Below, in pieces: positions 61,982 through 64,000 of a stretch of DNA of 64,000 bases (position 1 is its first letter; the number at the start of each line of letters is the position of its first letter). Below the pieces are notes generated by a model. The model saw only the letters and a program-made list of their open reading frames with translations. It was not told the DNA's origin and ran no database searches. Location of the stretch: NCBI GenBank assembly GCA_023015825.1, contig JALKAW010000008.1, forward strand, positions 62,001 through 126,000. The letters are read 5' to 3'. The translations under genes and the position numbers were made by a program. The DNA is from Flavobacteriaceae bacterium S0862 (GTDB lineage: Bacteria > Bacteroidota > Bacteroidia > Flavobacteriales > Flavobacteriaceae).

Positions 61982-63688
61982 ATGTGTGGTATTTCAGGAC
62001 TTATTGGAACAGGTGATTATAAGTTTCAATTAAAAAACATGTTGGTGTCTCAAGTTCATAGAGGTCCAGATTTTACAGGTACTTTTTTTGATGAAGGGTT
62101 TATTGCTTTAGGGCATAATAGACTTTCTATAATAGATTTATCGGATAATGCAAATCAGCCTTTTAATGATGCTTTAGGTAGATATTCAATAGTATTTAAT
62201 GGTGAAATTTATAATTATTTAGAACTAAAAGAACGTTTAAAAAATGATTATAATTTTAAAACATCCTCAGATACTGAAGTATTATTAGCTGCTTTTATAA
62301 CCTATGGTAAAGAATGTTTAAAACTGCTTAACGGCATGTTTTCATTTGCTATTTGGGATGCTCTAAAAAAAGAACTATTTGCAGCCAGAGATCGCTTTGG
62401 TATTAAACCATTTTATTATTACAAGAATAAAGAAGTATTTATTTTTTCAAGTGAAATCAAAGCGATTCATAATTCTGGAGTAAATAAAAAACCAAGTGAA
62501 AAGGTTTGGTCTAATTATTTTGTAAACGGAAGTTATGGATTACCAAGTGAAACCTTTTGGGAAGCTATTCATCAATTACCAGGAGGTCATTATTTAGAAT
62601 TATCGGGCAATCAATTCAAAATAACAAAGTGGTATGATTTTGAAGCTAATGTAAATCGTCAAACTAAAATAAAAGATTATGAAGAAGCTAAAGCCATTTA
62701 CAAAGATTTAATTATAGATAGTATTTGTTTAAGGTTTCGGGCAGATGTTCCTTTAGGTTTTAATGTAAGCGGAGGTTTAGATAGTTCGGCATTACTCGCT
62801 TTGGCAAGTGTTTCTCAAAAAGACATTTCAAAAATAGAGGCTTTTACATTTTACACTGGAGATGAAAATTATGATGAACTGCTATGGGTAGAACAAATTA
62901 TTGCGCGCTATAAAAGTCCGTTAAATAAAGTTTTATTATCTTTTGAAGAAGTTCCCAAGTTATCGAAATTTATAACTCATTTTCAAGATGAACCCTTTGG
63001 AGGTGTCCCAACTTTAGCCTATTCAAAGTTATTTGCTTCTGCATCAAAAAAAGGTATAAAAGTGCTTTTAGATGGCCAAGGAATGGATGAGCAATTGGCG
63101 GGTTATGATTATTACAGGAATAATTCTAAATCTACAATTCAAGGCGTAAACAAGAGTCCGTTTAGAAAAAATATGTTGCATGCATCTTTTATTGATGACA
63201 TTTCAAAAAATGACTATCCAACGCCTTTTAATTCATCATTAGAAAATCTTCAATACAGAGATTTATTTTACACTAAAATACCCAGAGCTTTACGTTTTAA
63301 CGACAGAGATTCAATGGCCTATTCTACAGAATTAAGAGTACCTTTTTTAGATTATAGGTTGGTAGAATTTGGTTTCTCCCTTTCAAATGAATTCAAAATA
63401 AAAAATAATCAGGGTAAACAGATCTTGAGAGATATTATTGCTGATTATGTTGATAGTAATGTTTCATATACACCCAAACGTGCTTTACAAACCCCTCAAC
63501 GTGAATGGTTGGGTAATGATTTAAAGGATTTTGTTCAAAATCATATTAATAAAATTAAATCTAGCGCTTACAAACCGTGGTTTAATGAAAAAGAAATTGA
63601 TTTGGAATGGAATAAGTATCTCGCTGGTGATAATCAATCAAGTTTTCATATTTGGCAACTAGTCAACTTCTCAATGTTAATGGGCTAA
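61982..63688 (+). CDS. Asparagine synthase-like glutamine amidotransferase
   Basis: 568 residues. The N-terminal class II glutaminase domain starts with the catalytic Cys2 (MCGISGLIG) and has VHRGPDFTG, HNRLSIIDLS and FNGEIYNYLELK. The ATP-pyrophosphatase domain has SGGLDSS (263-269), DGQGMDEQLAGYDYYR and RVPFLDYRLVEFGFSL. Such proteins in polysaccharide loci (WbpS-like) usually amidate a uronic or other acidic sugar rather than making free asparagine. The presence of UDP-GalNAcA genes and of a nonulosonic acid pathway in the same operon fits that role; true AsnB activity is not excluded. Confidence 0.88.
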   Translation: MCGISGLIGTGDYKFQLKNMLVSQVHRGPDFTGTFFDEGFIALGHNRLSIIDLSDNANQPFNDALGRYSIVFNGEIYNYLELKERLKNDYNFKTSSDTEVLLAAFITYGKECLKLLNGMFSFAIWDALKKELFAARDRFGIKPFYYYKNKEVFIFSSEIKAIHNSGVNKKPSEKVWSNYFVNGSYGLPSETFWEAIHQLPGGHYLELSGNQFKITKWYDFEANVNRQTKIKDYEEAKAIYKDLIIDSICLRFRADVPLGFNVSGGLDSSALLALASVSQKDISKIEAFTFYTGDENYDELLWVEQIIARYKSPLNKVLLSFEEVPKLSKFITHFQDEPFGGVPTLAYSKLFASASKKGIKVLLDGQGMDEQLAGYDYYRNNSKSTIQGVNKSPFRKNMLHASFIDDISKNDYPTPFNSSLENLQYRDLFYTKIPRALRFNDRDSMAYSTELRVPFLDYRLVEFGFSLSNEFKIKNNQGKQILRDIIADYVDSNVSYTPKRALQTPQREWLGNDLKDFVQNHINKIKSSAYKPWFNEKEIDLEWNKYLAGDNQSSFHIWQLVNFSMLMG

Positions 63689-63714
63689 TTGTTTAGCTGG
63701 TCAAACTAAAATAT

Positions 63715-63722
63715 TATCTTTG
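63715..63722 (+). promoter_or_regulatory. Possible -7 promoter box inside the polysaccharide locus
   Basis: TATCTTTG with TTG at 63689-63691, spacer 23 bases (longer than usual). It lies in the 60-base gap after the amidotransferase gene and could start transcription of the last gene in the window. Confidence 0.4.
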
Positions 63723-63748
63723 AATTCTAAACAGAAATCAACCTTATT

Positions 63749-64000
63749 TTGCAAAATAAAAAAAAGAAATTAGCTTTAGTAATAACTGATGGAGTTGGCT
63801 TTAGGAATTTCATTTTAAGTGATTTTTTAAAATATGCAAATAAAACCTTTGATGAGGTTGTTATTCTATCCTGTTTACCCAAAGAAATCTATAGTGAAAA
63901 CACCAATTTAAGAGTTATCGAATTGGATGTTTTTGAAGAAACATTTAAAACGTGGTTTTTTAGAAAAGCTAAAGAAATTGCACATCTTAAACGACACCAA
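63749..64000 (+). CDS. Unidentified gene, N-terminal part (cut by window edge)
   Basis: An open frame of 84 codons starts with TTG at 63749 and runs off the right edge. It reads MQNKKKKLALVITDGVGFRN and continues with FILSDFLKYANKTFDEVVIL, LRVIELDVFEETFKTWFF and RKAKEIAHLKRH. A short beta strand followed by a GVGFRNF loop looks like the first Rossmann unit of a GT-B glycosyltransferase. I do not recognise a named family, and the product is unknown. It probably continues the glycan locus. Confidence 0.65.
   Translation, partial: MQNKKKKLALVITDGVGFRNFILSDFLKYANKTFDEVVILSCLPKEIYSENTNLRVIELDVFEETFKTWFFRKAKEIAHLKRHQ

Overview
The window is AT-rich DNA from a member of the Bacteroidetes, most likely a marine-type Flavobacteriaceae. 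Evidence for this: two type IX secretion (T9SS) cargo proteins with a choice-of-anchor L domain and a type B C-terminal sorting domain; the lineage families DUF5606, DUF2795 and DUF2911; a very long SecA; TAnnTTTG-type -7 promoter boxes in front of many genes with no obvious Shine-Dalgarno sequences; and frequent TTG starts. Genus and species cannot be fixed from the sequence alone. I found 63 protein genes (two cut by the window edges), no rRNA, tRNA or CRISPR, and no insertion sequence. No gene-free stretch exceeds 300 bases; the longest are about 270 bases (14186-14458 and 16014-16286) and hold promoters, a terminator and a palindrome.

Region 1-8.9 kb (minus strand): two T9SS-exported surface proteins, an ABC transporter (ATPase plus permease), a pRiA4b ORF-3-like protein, heme A synthase, a CCA-adding-type tRNA nucleotidyltransferase and the threonylcarbamoyl-AMP synthase for tRNA t6A. 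Region 9.0-13.3 kb: a small surface-glycan island on both strands (Kdo-kinase-like protein, two family 2 glycosyltransferases read from a symmetric divergent promoter, a Stealth sugar-phosphate transferase, a TupA-like ATP-grasp protein). Region 13.4-18.5 kb: housekeeping genes (dapD, ruvX, def, DUF5606, MATE transporter, PAP2 phosphatase). Region 18.5-24.7 kb: two lipid-linked sugar modules, each a polyprenyl-phosphate glycosyltransferase plus an ArnT-like GT39 membrane transferase; the first also carries an internally duplicated LAB_N membrane protein. An NDP-sugar epimerase lies between them.

Region 24.7-36.5 kb: MeaB GTPase and DUF2911; an ECF sigma factor, a membrane anti-sigma-like protein and a DUF4097-type secreted protein with an unusual 19-residue tryptophan repeat; SecA; DUF2795; PduO-type cobalamin adenosyltransferase; a methyltransferase; and an ABC-F ATPase.

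Region 36.6-64 kb is one co-directional polysaccharide locus of at least 26 genes. In order it encodes Wza-like export lipoprotein, Wzc-like tyrosine kinase, initiating sugar-phosphate transferase, UDP-HexNAc dehydrogenase and epimerase (UDP-GalNAcA route), Wzm/Wzt ABC exporter with a Wzt C-terminal domain, three methyltransferases, nine glycosyltransferases, an O-acyltransferase, a hexapeptide acetyltransferase, a non-hydrolysing UDP-GlcNAc 2-epimerase, the sialic-acid-type trio NeuB-NeuC-NeuA, an asparagine-synthase-like amidotransferase, and the start of a further gene of unknown function. Read together, the locus should make and export a surface polysaccharide containing a nonulosonic acid and probably an (amidated) N-acetylhexosaminuronic acid.
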